Of a stretch of DNA of 64,000 nt, positions 52,708 to 60,560 are shown one piece after another. Positions within the stretch are counted from its first letter, which is position 1. Every line of letters begins with the position of its first letter. The notes beneath the pieces are model-generated. The model was given only the letters and a program-made list of their open reading frames with translations. It did not search any database and was not told where the DNA came from. The position numbers and the translations under genes are program-made. Source of the stretch: an uncultured Candidatus Melainabacteria bacterium (lineage in GTDB: Bacteria > Cyanobacteriota > Vampirovibrionia > Gastranaerophilales > Gastranaerophilaceae); contig CATKZI010000005.1 in NCBI GenBank assembly GCA_949841365.1, positions 102,723 to 166,722 on the forward strand. Reading direction: 5' to 3'.

Positions 52708-52839
52708 TCGGGTTTCTATTTACATTTTTCATTCTACTGCAAAAAAAAAATTTTTCAAGTTTTTTATACATAAATCAAAACGGCAATATAATTAATGTTT
52801 TTAAAAATCACTATGCTATTGTTGGTTTGAGGTGAAACA

Positions 52840-53040
52840 ATGGAAAAATTAACAGAACAAGAAACAATCATACTGCAGCAAATTGTACATGGCTGCAATA
52901 ACGTACAAATCAGTAAATCAACATATATCAGCATTCATACGGTTAAAGCGCATATAAGCTCTATTTTTAAAAAATTAGGTGCGAAAAACAGAGCAAATGC
53001 AGTATATATTGCACTCAAAAATAAAATAGTAAATGAATAA
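52840..53040 (+). CDS. Stand-alone LuxR-type HTH protein
   Basis: The 66-residue protein is a GerE/LuxR helix-turn-helix domain only: LTEQETIILQQIVHGCNN, then ISKSTYISIHTVKAHISSIF and KKLGAKNRANAVYIAL. It has no receiver or ligand domain, so it may bind DNA constitutively, form heterodimers or be controlled by amount (as for GerE-like small regulators). GAGGTG precedes the ATG. The amidase gene follows after 49 bp with its own promoter. Confidence 0.85.
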   Translation: MEKLTEQETIILQQIVHGCNNVQISKSTYISIHTVKAHISSIFKKLGAKNRANAVYIALKNKIVNE

Positions 53041-53089
53041 AATCGTTACAATTTGATAGTACCGTCAAAAAGTTATATAATAATAATTA

Positions 53090-54919
53090 ATGAGAAAATT
53101 ATTTTTATTGTTAATATTATTAATTTCATTTGTATTTGCATTTGCTCCAAAAACTTATGCAGACGATTTGTACAAATTTACAAATGCGAATTTTGATACT
53201 TCAAATTCAATAATTGTTTTATCAGCACAAGACACTGCAGAAAACTTTCTTAATCAAAATATTAAGCTTGTTAAAATGGAAAACAAAGCATATTTTGATA
53301 TTGAGAACGCAGTTACTACATTTCCAAAACAAAATTGGATTTTTAATTCAGGACCGATTAAAGAAATAAAAATCAGTCAATTTTCCGTAAACCCCTGCAA
53401 AATCAGAACCGTAATATATTATGATAATGAATTTAATCCTGACAATATTAAATTTTTAAGAATTAAAAATAATATTATTATTAAACTTAAAAACGGTACA
53501 ATAGGAAATAACGACTATTTTAACAACACATACAGAGATGAACATTCTTCATCAAGCGATTTTTATGAATATCTTACAATTACAACTCCTGCACAAACTT
53601 CAACCGATAATATTGCAGGACAAATCCATGATGCATTTAACATTGAACAAACTTTTACAAAAAAAGAACTTAAACTTAATACAAAATATTATTTGAATAA
53701 TATTTCTATCAGACAAAACGGTATTTTAATCAACGGTTTCGGCTCTGTTACAATAGAACGTCCTATGATACTGCAAAATCCGTCACGAATTGTGTACGAC
53801 TTGCCAAACACGCTTGTTGATACAAATTTACGAAACAAAGAATTCAGGATAAATGAAACCGAATCCGTAAAAATCGGACAATTTTCCGTTAATAAAGCAA
53901 GAATTGTAATTACGACAGATGCTGTCGGAGATTATATTCCGATATACTCCGAAGATAATCAATCATTAATCCTTGCAAACTACAAAAAAACAAATAATAC
54001 AACACTTTACACGCATTCAAGCAATGCTATAGATTATATTAAAGAAAAAGAAAATTCACAAACAGAAAGCATGGTGTTAAAATTTGATTCACCAATCGTT
54101 CATGGCTTAGACAGATACAACGACAAATTAATTATTTATCTTTATAATGTATCCAAATACAATGATGCAAACTTTAAAGAAGCATTTAAAAATACATTCT
54201 TTGAAGATGCCATAATTGATTTAATGCCCAAAATTGGCTTAAAACTTACAATACCGTTTGAACAGGATGCCATGGTAAGTTCATACCTCGGGGCAGACGG
54301 AAGAAGTTTAAAAATAAAAATTAAACAGGTTAAGAAAAAACAAGAACCGTCAATCGTTTTAAATCCCGTAAACCCGAAAACATCAACAGGCAAAAGGAGT
54401 GTCGTAATTGACGCAGGTCATGGCGGGACTGATGCAGGTGCAATTGGCGGAGGCATCAGAGAAAAAGATATAACCCTTGATGTTGCAAAACGAGTTGAAA
54501 AACTGCTTAAACAAAAAGGGTATGACGTAAAAATGACACGTACCGACGACACTTATGTTTCACTGCAAGACAGAGTTGAAATCAGTGAAGAATACGGCCC
54601 TGACATTTTTGTAAGCATACACGTAAATTCCAGTGTAAAACCTGAAATTACAGGGGTTGAAACACACTATTATCATCAAGAAAGCATGGAACTTGCTCAA
54701 GTTGTCCACGCATCTTTTGCCAGTGCTGTTCAATCACCAAACCGCGGATTGTTTAAATCTAAATTTTATGTTATAAATCATACAACATCACCCGCAATTT
54801 TGATTGAAATAGGATTTATTTCAAACGCAAACGAGAGAGCACAGCTTGTGGGCGAAAAAAGGAAACAGGCAACAGCCAAAGCAATAGCAGATGGAATACA
54901 AGAATATTTTAAAAGATAA
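53090..54919 (+). CDS. N-acetylmuramoyl-L-alanine amidase (Amidase_3) with AMIN-like N-terminal region
   Basis: The 609-residue protein has a signal peptide (KLFLLLILLISFVFAFAPKTYA), about 400 residues of beta-rich AMIN-like repeats (VKIGQFSVNKARIVITT and similar), and a C-terminal zinc amidase: VVIDAGHGGTDAGAIGGG (His about 441), IREKDITLDVAKRV (Glu about 455), FVSIHVNSS (His about 510) and ILIEIGFISN (catalytic Glu about 573). This is the AmiC layout for splitting septal peptidoglycan. TATAAT lies 8 bases before the ATG and there is no ribosome binding site. Confidence 0.93.
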   Translation: MRKLFLLLILLISFVFAFAPKTYADDLYKFTNANFDTSNSIIVLSAQDTAENFLNQNIKLVKMENKAYFDIENAVTTFPKQNWIFNSGPIKEIKISQFSVNPCKIRTVIYYDNEFNPDNIKFLRIKNNIIIKLKNGTIGNNDYFNNTYRDEHSSSSDFYEYLTITTPAQTSTDNIAGQIHDAFNIEQTFTKKELKLNTKYYLNNISIRQNGILINGFGSVTIERPMILQNPSRIVYDLPNTLVDTNLRNKEFRINETESVKIGQFSVNKARIVITTDAVGDYIPIYSEDNQSLILANYKKTNNTTLYTHSSNAIDYIKEKENSQTESMVLKFDSPIVHGLDRYNDKLIIYLYNVSKYNDANFKEAFKNTFFEDAIIDLMPKIGLKLTIPFEQDAMVSSYLGADGRSLKIKIKQVKKKQEPSIVLNPVNPKTSTGKRSVVIDAGHGGTDAGAIGGGIREKDITLDVAKRVEKLLKQKGYDVKMTRTDDTYVSLQDRVEISEEYGPDIFVSIHVNSSVKPEITGVETHYYHQESMELAQVVHASFASAVQSPNRGLFKSKFYVINHTTSPAILIEIGFISNANERAQLVGEKRKQATAKAIADGIQEYFKR

Positions 54920-55688
54920 CCCGATAGCTTTTTTTGACTCAGGAGTAGGCGGTCTTACGGTTTTTGAAAAAGTAAAAAAACTGTTACCGCAGGAAAATTA
55001 CCTGTATTTTGGCGATACAAAAAACATGCCATACGGAGAAAAAACAGAAGAACAATTAATTCAATTTGCCGATAATATTTTCAGATTTTTTGAAAAGAAA
55101 AAAGCAAAAGCTGTTGTAATTGCCTGCAATACCAGTTCTGCAGTTGCATACGAAAAGCTAAAAGATAACTATAACTTTAAAATTTATCCTATTATTCAAT
55201 CCGTATGCTCAACACTTGCAAAACTTGATGTAAAAAAACTATGCGTAATCGCAACACCTGCTACAATCAAATCTCATACGTATTCAAAAGAGATTGCCAA
55301 ATATAACCCCAATATGCAGGTTATAGAAATTCCCGCACCAAACTGGGTAAGAATAGTTGAAGAACATAGAATTAATCAGCCTCAAAGCATTGAACAGGTC
55401 AAAGAAATTTTGGAAATTGCGCAAAGTTATTCACCTGACAAAATAGTTCTTGCCTGCACTCATTATCCGTATTTGATGAATGTTTTAAAAAAATTCATGC
55501 CTGAGGACAAATTTATCGACCCGTCAGTTTATTTTGCACAAAACATCAAAAATGACCTGTCAATTTTAAATGACAAATTTGAGTATGAAAAATTTTATGT
55601 CAGTGCAGACCCTGAAAATTTCAAAACCGCATCACAATTATTTTACCAACTTAAAGAACTTCCTGAATTAATTGCTGATATGAATTAA
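54891..55688 (+). CDS. murI: Glutamate racemase
   Basis: The 265-residue protein has the MurI blocks IAFFDSGVGGLTVFEKV, YFGDTKNMPYGEKT, the catalytic Cys in VIACNTSSAVAYE, and the second in LACTHYPYLMNVL. It supplies D-glutamate for peptidoglycan. Its ATG lies inside the 3' end of the amidase gene (29-bp overlap), so the two are coupled. Its 3' end overlaps the convergent DUF3326 gene by 38 bp. Confidence 0.95.
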   Translation: MEYKNILKDNPIAFFDSGVGGLTVFEKVKKLLPQENYLYFGDTKNMPYGEKTEEQLIQFADNIFRFFEKKKAKAVVIACNTSSAVAYEKLKDNYNFKIYPIIQSVCSTLAKLDVKKLCVIATPATIKSHTYSKEIAKYNPNMQVIEIPAPNWVRIVEEHRINQPQSIEQVKEILEIAQSYSPDKIVLACTHYPYLMNVLKKFMPEDKFIDPSVYFAQNIKNDLSILNDKFEYEKFYVSADPENFKTASQLFYQLKELPELIADMN

Positions 55689-56607
55689 CAACAGTGATTT
55701 TATCACTTATTTTCTCAGGTGAAATATCCAATGCTGTAGAGTTTTCTTTTACTGCATACACAGGGATTCCGCGTTTTATACATTCAAATACGGGAGTTGA
55801 CCCCAATGCATCATAAGGCATTACAAGATAATCCAAATCATCTATACTTATTTCTCCGTTTTCGGACAACATAGGAGCTTGACTCAATCCTAACAAAATA
55901 CACGGCAAAAATGTCGGTGTAATATACTCAGATGCAGATTTTCCGTCAACAGGCTCAGGATAAATTTGATAATCTCGAAAAGCCGGTGAATGCGCACAAG
56001 GAACTTTCAATTCCTTTGAAATATAATGCGACAAAACAGCTTCTACTCCGCCGACGGGATCAGTCCCAAGTCCGTTTGCATAATCTTCATTATCCCCTTC
56101 AGGATCTTCAAACAAACAAACAAGCGCAATAGCATTACATCCTTTTGTCAGAAGTTTTTTGGAAGCCTCAAGCATTGTTTCAGGATTTTTAACGCTTCCG
56201 GTAGAAATTCCGCTCTCATCAATATTAAATTCAACACCGATTTCTTCATCGGTAACAATATAATCCTGAATATTCACGCCATAAACACATTTAACAGCAT
56301 TCACCGTATTAAGATGAACATTCAAAACATCATCAGGAATTGCCTTATCAAAAACAATACCGATTTTATTGTTTTCAGACGGTGTCAACTTCAAGTTTCC
56401 CTTAAAAAATTCATCAAGAGAATATCCTTCAACATAAAACATATTTTCGGTAATCCCCGAAAATCCGCCTGCGTTAACAACATTCGGGTTAACTATAAGT
56501 TTTGACTTCTTTGCAAATTTTCTTGCATAAGACGAAGCATCACCCGCAAATCCGCCAATTGTTGCCCCGACACCCGTCGGAACTATAAATGCACCCAGTT
56601 TTTCCAT
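55651..56607 (-). CDS. DUF3326 family protein
   Basis: The 318-residue protein matches DUF3326 through IVPTGVGATIGGFAGDASS, NPNVVNAGGF, MFYVEGYSLDEFF, GLGTDPVGGVEAVLSHYIS, VPCAHSPAF and TFLPCILLGLSQAPM. The family is well represented in Cyanobacteria and its activity is unknown. ATG 56607 is chosen: TATTAT lies six bases upstream, and an in-frame ATG at 56730 would begin inside the neighbouring gene and terminator. Gly-rich loops suggest nucleotide or phosphate binding, but this is not shown. Confidence 0.88.
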   Translation of the reverse strand: MEKLGAFIVPTGVGATIGGFAGDASSYARKFAKKSKLIVNPNVVNAGGFSGITENMFYVEGYSLDEFFKGNLKLTPSENNKIGIVFDKAIPDDVLNVHLNTVNAVKCVYGVNIQDYIVTDEEIGVEFNIDESGISTGSVKNPETMLEASKKLLTKGCNAIALVCLFEDPEGDNEDYANGLGTDPVGGVEAVLSHYISKELKVPCAHSPAFRDYQIYPEPVDGKSASEYITPTFLPCILLGLSQAPMLSENGEISIDDLDYLVMPYDALGSTPVFECIKRGIPVYAVKENSTALDISPEKISDKITVVNSYQQLIQEVL

Positions 56608-56613
56608 ACATAT

Positions 56614-56619
56614 ATAATA
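56614..56619 (-). promoter_or_regulatory. -10 box, leaderless type, of the DUF3326 gene
   Basis: Minus strand TATTAT followed by six bases (ATATGT) and ATG 56607. The -35 region lies within the terminator of the gene upstream. Confidence 0.5.
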
Positions 56620-56623
56620 CAAC

Positions 56624-56649
56624 AAAAAAGCGGTTTTAATAACCGCTTT
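56624..56649 (-). terminator. Terminator of the 56657 gene
   Basis: A 9-bp stem AAAGCGGTT / AACCGCTTT with a 5-base loop, followed on the minus strand by six T. Confidence 0.9.
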
Positions 56650-56656
56650 AAAATTA

Positions 56657-57046
56657 TTATTGTGAAACTCCGCCGTAGGAGAAATCGCCTTTGATATTTG
56701 TTTGAAGAAGTTTTGTCCAAGAACTTTCAAATGTATTGATTTCGTTCAAACGAGTTTCCAAGTTGTTCTTTTCAAGTTCAAGTTCTTGTTCCCAAGAATT
56801 TAAGTTAGCAAGTGTCAACTCATGTTCCTGTTCGCATTGCTCTGTCAAAAGCTCGTATGTTTCAGGATCACTTTCATAATAGTTGTAATAAATATCATTC
56901 ATCTGATCATTATATTTAGCCTGAGATTCGGCAGTCTGTTTTGATGAATTCAACAAATCCATCATATTAGTAGAAAGTTGATCGTTAATCAAAGATTTTT
57001 GTTTTGTGTAAAGTAACAATGTTTCGTGAATATTTGAAATTGCCAT
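56657..57046 (-). CDS. Helical coiled-coil protein of unknown function
   Basis: The 129-residue protein is almost entirely helical and polar (KQKSLINDQLSTNMMDLLNS; LNSWEQELELEKNNLETRL), ending NIKGDFSYGGVSQ. It has no signal peptide or membrane segment. Size and helical hairpin-like layout recall filament or chaperone subunits, but no family is recognised. ATG 57046 is set by AGAGGA 7 bases upstream; the longer frame from 57112 lacks a site. It is monocistronic. Confidence 0.78.
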   Translation of the reverse strand: MAISNIHETLLLYTKQKSLINDQLSTNMMDLLNSSKQTAESQAKYNDQMNDIYYNYYESDPETYELLTEQCEQEHELTLANLNSWEQELELEKNNLETRLNEINTFESSWTKLLQTNIKGDFSYGGVSQ

Positions 57047-57147
57047 CTCTCTCGTCCTCTTCTTGTTATCTGTACATATATAAACAATTTGAAAAAGCTT
57101 CAATTTCAGCAAGGGTTTATTTTGTTACATTTGTTTACAATTACACT

Positions 57148-57175
57148 TTGCATACTGCCATGTTTGTATTACAAT
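57148..57175 (+). promoter_or_regulatory. Promoter of rpsB-tsf
   Basis: -35 TTGCAT (57148-57153), 16-bp spacer, -10 TACAAT (57170-57175). Confidence 0.65.
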
Positions 57176-57182
57176 AATATCG

Positions 57183-57260
57183 GTTACACTAGTCTGATAG
57201 GCTTTGCCCTAGTCCGATAAGGATGAGACAGTTTAGCCCGTAGTACAATAAGTTAAAACA
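57183..57260 (+). promoter_or_regulatory. Leader of rpsB with direct repeats
   Basis: About 90 nt of leader contain CTAGTCTGATAGG and CTAGTCCGATAAGG as near-direct repeats around GGCTTTGCC, followed by AAAGGAG before the ATG. S2 represses its own mRNA through the leader in other bacteria; a similar role here is inference. Confidence 0.4.
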
Positions 57261-57273
57261 AAGGAGAAAACCG

Positions 57274-58050
57274 ATGCCAGTAGCATCTATGATTGAACTT
57301 TTAGAAGCAGGTGTACACTTCGGACACCAAACACAAAGATGGAACCCTAAAATGAAACCGTATATTTACGGTGCAAGAAACGGTATTTACGTATTAGACT
57401 TGCGCAAAACAACTGATTTGCTCGATAAAGCTTATGACGTTGTAAGAGAATACGCAAGCAAAGGTAAAAATATCTTGTTCGTAGGAACTAAAAAACAAGC
57501 AGCTGAAGTTGTTGCTGAAGAAGCTGTAAGATCAGGCGCTTATTACATCAACAGAAGATGGTTAGGCGGTATGTTAACAAACTTTGAAACTATCAGAGGT
57601 CGCGTTAACAAACTTAGAGAATTGGAAGACTTCATCAACTCAGGACATGCTGAAAAATTACCTAAAAAAGAAATCGCTAAATTAAACAGAGAATTAGGTA
57701 AATTGAGCAAAACTTTAGGCGGTATTAAAGAAATGAGAGGATTACCCGATTTAATCTTTATCGTTGACCAGAAAAAAGAAGATATCGCAATTCTTGAAGC
57801 TAACAAACTTAATATCCCTGTAATCTGCTTGGCTGATACAAACGCTGATCCTGACGGAATTGATTACATCATCCCCGGTAATGATGATGCTATCCGTTCT
57901 ATCAAATTGATTACATCTAAATTAGCTGACGCAGTTTTGGAAGGTAAACAATTAAGAGAAGCTAACGCTAATGCAAGAAAAGTTGAAGCTATTAAAGCTG
58001 AAGACGCAGGCGTTACTGTTGAAGAAAAAACTGAAGTAGTTGCAGAATAA
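57274..58050 (+). CDS. rpsB: 30S ribosomal protein S2
   Basis: The 258-residue protein matches S2: [54 protein letters not shown] and [23 protein letters not shown]. Its acidic C-terminal tail (KTEVVAE) is normal. It is followed by tsf after 23 bp, the usual gene order. The ATG has AAAGGAG. Confidence 0.99.
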   Translation: MPVASMIELLEAGVHFGHQTQRWNPKMKPYIYGARNGIYVLDLRKTTDLLDKAYDVVREYASKGKNILFVGTKKQAAEVVAEEAVRSGAYYINRRWLGGMLTNFETIRGRVNKLRELEDFINSGHAEKLPKKEIAKLNRELGKLSKTLGGIKEMRGLPDLIFIVDQKKEDIAILEANKLNIPVICLADTNADPDGIDYIIPGNDDAIRSIKLITSKLADAVLEGKQLREANANARKVEAIKAEDAGVTVEEKTEVVAE

Positions 58051-58073
58051 AATTCCAAAAAGGAGAAAATTTA

Positions 58074-58937
58074 ATGAATATTACAGCTCAAATGGTAAAA
58101 GAACTCCGTGATAAAACAGGCGCAGGCATGATGGATGCTAAAAAAGCTCTTGTTGAAACTGACGGCGATATGGAAAAAGCAATGGACGTACTTCGTCAAA
58201 AAGGTATGGCTTCTGCAGATAAAAAAATGGGCAGAATTGCAGCTGAAGGTTTAGTTGCAACAGCTATCCTTGATAACGCAGGTGCTATGGTTGAAGTTAA
58301 CTGTGAAACAGACTTCGTTGCTAAAAACGAAGAATTTAAAGAATTAACATCAGGTCTTGCAGAAGTTGTTGCATCAACAAACCCTGCAGATGTTGATGCT
58401 TTATTAAATTCAACTTGCCCTAAATGCGGAAAAGTTATTTCTGAAGTTATTAAAGAAAAAATCGCTTCTATCGGCGAAAAAATCACTTTCAGAAGATTTG
58501 TTCGCTACGAAGGTGCTACAGCTTCTTACGTTCACAACGGTAAAATCGGCGTTTTAGTTCAAGCTGATAAAAAAGATGATGAATTGTTAAACGACATTTG
58601 TTTACACATCGCATCATCAGCTCCTGAATTCATCACAAGAGCAGAAATCCCTCAATCTGTAATTGATCACGAAACAGAAATCGAAATGGGTAAAGAAGAT
58701 TTGTTGAAAAAACCTGAACAAATCAGAGCAAAAATTGTTGAAGGCAGAGTAAACAAACTTATGGCAGGTAAAGTTCTTTTAGAACAACCGTTCATCAAAA
58801 ACCCTGACGTAACTGTAGGACAATTGATTGAAGGCAAATTGACAGTAAAAGCTTTCACAAGATATATGCTTGGTGAAGGTCTTGAAAAACGTCAAGAAAA
58901 CTTCGCTGATGAAGTAATGAGCCAAATCAAAGGATAA
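58074..58937 (+). CDS. tsf: Translation elongation factor Ts
   Basis: The 287-residue protein has the EF-Ts N-terminal motif VKELRDKTGAGMMDAKKAL, the core MVEVNCETDFVAKN, and GENITFRR-like EKITFRRFVRY. It exchanges GDP on EF-Tu. A small CPKCG pair lies before VISEVIKEKI (about 116-120); a single Cys pair would not make a full zinc site in a monomer. A terminator follows, ending the rpsB-tsf unit. Confidence 0.98.
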   Translation: MNITAQMVKELRDKTGAGMMDAKKALVETDGDMEKAMDVLRQKGMASADKKMGRIAAEGLVATAILDNAGAMVEVNCETDFVAKNEEFKELTSGLAEVVASTNPADVDALLNSTCPKCGKVISEVIKEKIASIGEKITFRRFVRYEGATASYVHNGKIGVLVQADKKDDELLNDICLHIASSAPEFITRAEIPQSVIDHETEIEMGKEDLLKKPEQIRAKIVEGRVNKLMAGKVLLEQPFIKNPDVTVGQLIEGKLTVKAFTRYMLGEGLEKRQENFADEVMSQIKG

Positions 58938-58953
58938 GTGCTTCGCACAAATA

Positions 58954-58986
58954 AAAAAAGACCGATTTTAAAATCGGTCTTTTTTT
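58954..58986 (+). terminator. Terminator of rpsB-tsf
   Basis: A 14-bp perfect stem with A-rich left arm and right arm AATCGGTCTTTTTT, ending in a T run. Confidence 0.94.
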
Positions 58987-59129
58987 ATTTAGTAACAAAT
59001 TTTATTTTGTTCGGGTTTTAATTCCACAGAGGGTTGAAATCCTCAAAAAATCTGTTATCATTAAAACATACAAAACTGGAAAAATTGCTCCAAAATTGGT
59101 AGCAGGGTAAAAAAGAAAAAGGAATTAAT

Positions 59130-59273
59130 ATGAACGATTTAAAAGTTAAAGAAATTTCACGTTTTATGGAAAATAATATTCAGAAAACAAAACTTATTAT
59201 CTCACAAAACGGTAAGGATACTGAAATTATTCTTTCAGGCGACGGTAAAATTAAGACCGCTGTTGAAGTCTAA
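59130..59273 (+). CDS. 47-residue small protein
   Basis: ATG 59130 follows AAGGAA by 6 bases; the frame ends TAA at 59273. The product (begins MNDLKVKEISRFMENNIQ, ends KIKTAVEV) looks like a helix followed by three short beta strands (KLIISQNGKDTEIILSGDGK), a possible miniature domain. The stop codon is in the loop and stem of its terminator. Function unknown. Confidence 0.65.
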   Translation: MNDLKVKEISRFMENNIQKTKLIISQNGKDTEIILSGDGKIKTAVEV

Positions 59274-59284
59274 CAGCGGTCTTT
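59253..59284 (+). terminator. Terminator of the 47-residue gene
   Basis: A 12-bp stem AAGACCGCTGTT / AACAGCGGTCTT followed by TT; the gene's last codons and stop form part of the structure. Confidence 0.88.
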
Positions 59285-59288
59285 TCAA

Positions 59289-59903
59289 CTATTTTTTTAA
59301 GTAATTTATATTACTGTTTCTTTTCTCTGATTGTATCATCAATTTGCGAGGAATATTAAAGTTGCTTCCGTTATCAAACGAATTCAATTTAATACCCGGA
59401 AAATCTTTCATTGTCTGAGGGATTTCGTTATCATAAATTACCATATCTGATTTATTTACAATAGCAGAGATGCCGTTAGAAGAATCTACACCTTGAAATC
59501 TTTCGCCGATAGAATTATCAACAGCTTCCGGTTCAATCACAAAATCCAGTAATATTTTTGCATTTTTAGGTATACCGCCTTGTGCACCGCCTTCAATTAC
59601 TTCTATAAATTTTGCGGGATAATTGCCTGTAATATCAAAAACTTCATTGTGAACATTTTGGTATTTTACAGGAACAAACACAAAACCGTTACCTGCTGTC
59701 TGAATTTGACCAAGTACATAAAAACCTTCATGAAGCATTGTTTCTTTATTAAGTCTTACATTGGACAAAATTTTAATTAACAATGTTTGAGGCGGATTTG
59801 AGAACGAAAAATCCTGTAATGTTTGAACAGGTGTTGTTTTCGCATTAGCAGGTACTGCTGTAAGTCCTATCAATAATGCAAATATCGCTAATATCTTTTT
59901 CAT
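59289..59903 (-). CDS. Exported protein of unknown function, related to the next gene upstream
   Basis: The 204-residue protein has a signal peptide (KKILAIFALLIGLTAVPANA). ATG 59903 has GGAG 8 bases upstream. The mature N-terminus PVQTLQDFSFSNPPQTLLIKIL aligns with VQALENFSTANPPKVYSVKVL in the 59949 protein, and both contain a GNYPAKF / GYYPAKY block. It is beta-rich and probably periplasmic. No family is recognised. Confidence 0.75.
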   Translation of the reverse strand: MKKILAIFALLIGLTAVPANAKTTPVQTLQDFSFSNPPQTLLIKILSNVRLNKETMLHEGFYVLGQIQTAGNGFVFVPVKYQNVHNEVFDITGNYPAKFIEVIEGGAQGGIPKNAKILLDFVIEPEAVDNSIGERFQGVDSSNGISAIVNKSDMVIYDNEIPQTMKDFPGIKLNSFDNGSNFNIPRKLMIQSEKRNSNINYLKK

Positions 59904-59948
59904 ATTAAGATTCTCCAATTATTACAATAGGATAATAACATAATTTTG

Positions 59949-60545
59949 TTATTCCGTCAATTCCTCATATTCATAGTTAGGCAAATCTTCAACATCTTTC
60001 ACTTTGAAATTTAAAAGGAAAATCTGTTCTTCTGCAATCTCTATTTCGTGTCCTTTTTCCACATAAGAAAGCGGAGAACTTTCATATAAAGAAACAGCAC
60101 CTGATTTCAGACGATTATCTTGTTCGTTTTTAACAGCTCCCTCAATGGCACTATATCCCATAGAAAGACCTTTAACAAAGTGGTTACCAACGCTGAGTGC
60201 TGCACTTTTTGCCATTTGTCCTTTATTTAACTTAGTTGTATATTTTGCAGGATAATAACCTTTTAATTCAATTACTTTACCGTCAGTTTTCAGCACTTCG
60301 GGTACAAAGGTAAACATGGCATTACGTTTTAAACGTTTAGGATTTTTTATATCAACTATTTTACCTTTAAGAATATCATTTTCTTTCAATGTTGTATTTT
60401 CATCAAGCACAAGTTCATCCAAAACTTTAACCGAATAAACTTTTGGCGGATTTGCAGTTGAGAAATTTTCCAGAGCCTGAACATGAATTGTTTTTGCCAT
60501 AACAGGCTGTGCCAATAAACATAAAATTAAAACTAATCTTTTCAT
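59949..60545 (-). CDS. Exported protein of unknown function, paralog of 59289 gene
   Basis: The 198-residue protein has a signal peptide (KRLVLILCLLAQPVMA). The mature part starts VQALENFSTANPPKVYSVKV, then LKENDILKGKIVDIKNPKRL, FTFVPEVLKTDGKVIELKGY and a Gly/Ala-rich SAALSVGNHFVKGLSMGY. It shares order and motifs with the downstream exported protein. The pair sits between tsf and uvrA. Function unknown; the beta-rich layout could suit envelope binding. Confidence 0.75.
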   Translation of the reverse strand: MKRLVLILCLLAQPVMAKTIHVQALENFSTANPPKVYSVKVLDELVLDENTTLKENDILKGKIVDIKNPKRLKRNAMFTFVPEVLKTDGKVIELKGYYPAKYTTKLNKGQMAKSAALSVGNHFVKGLSMGYSAIEGAVKNEQDNRLKSGAVSLYESSPLSYVEKGHEIEIAEEQIFLLNFKVKDVEDLPNYEYEELTE

Positions 60546-60560
60546 AATAACAACTTTAAA

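Noticed and set aside
52620..52835. 71-codon frame containing GGIRTPDLLVRSQTLYPTEL
   Set aside because: This is the translation of the opposite strand of tRNA-Arg; such frames are a known false-gene type.
54142..54393. Minus-strand frame inside the amidase gene
   Set aside because: Shadow of a strongly supported coding sequence, with no start signals.
56608..56730. 41-residue N-terminal extension of the DUF3326 protein
   Set aside because: It runs through the terminator and the 3' end of the neighbouring gene, and DUF3326 homology begins at the later Met.
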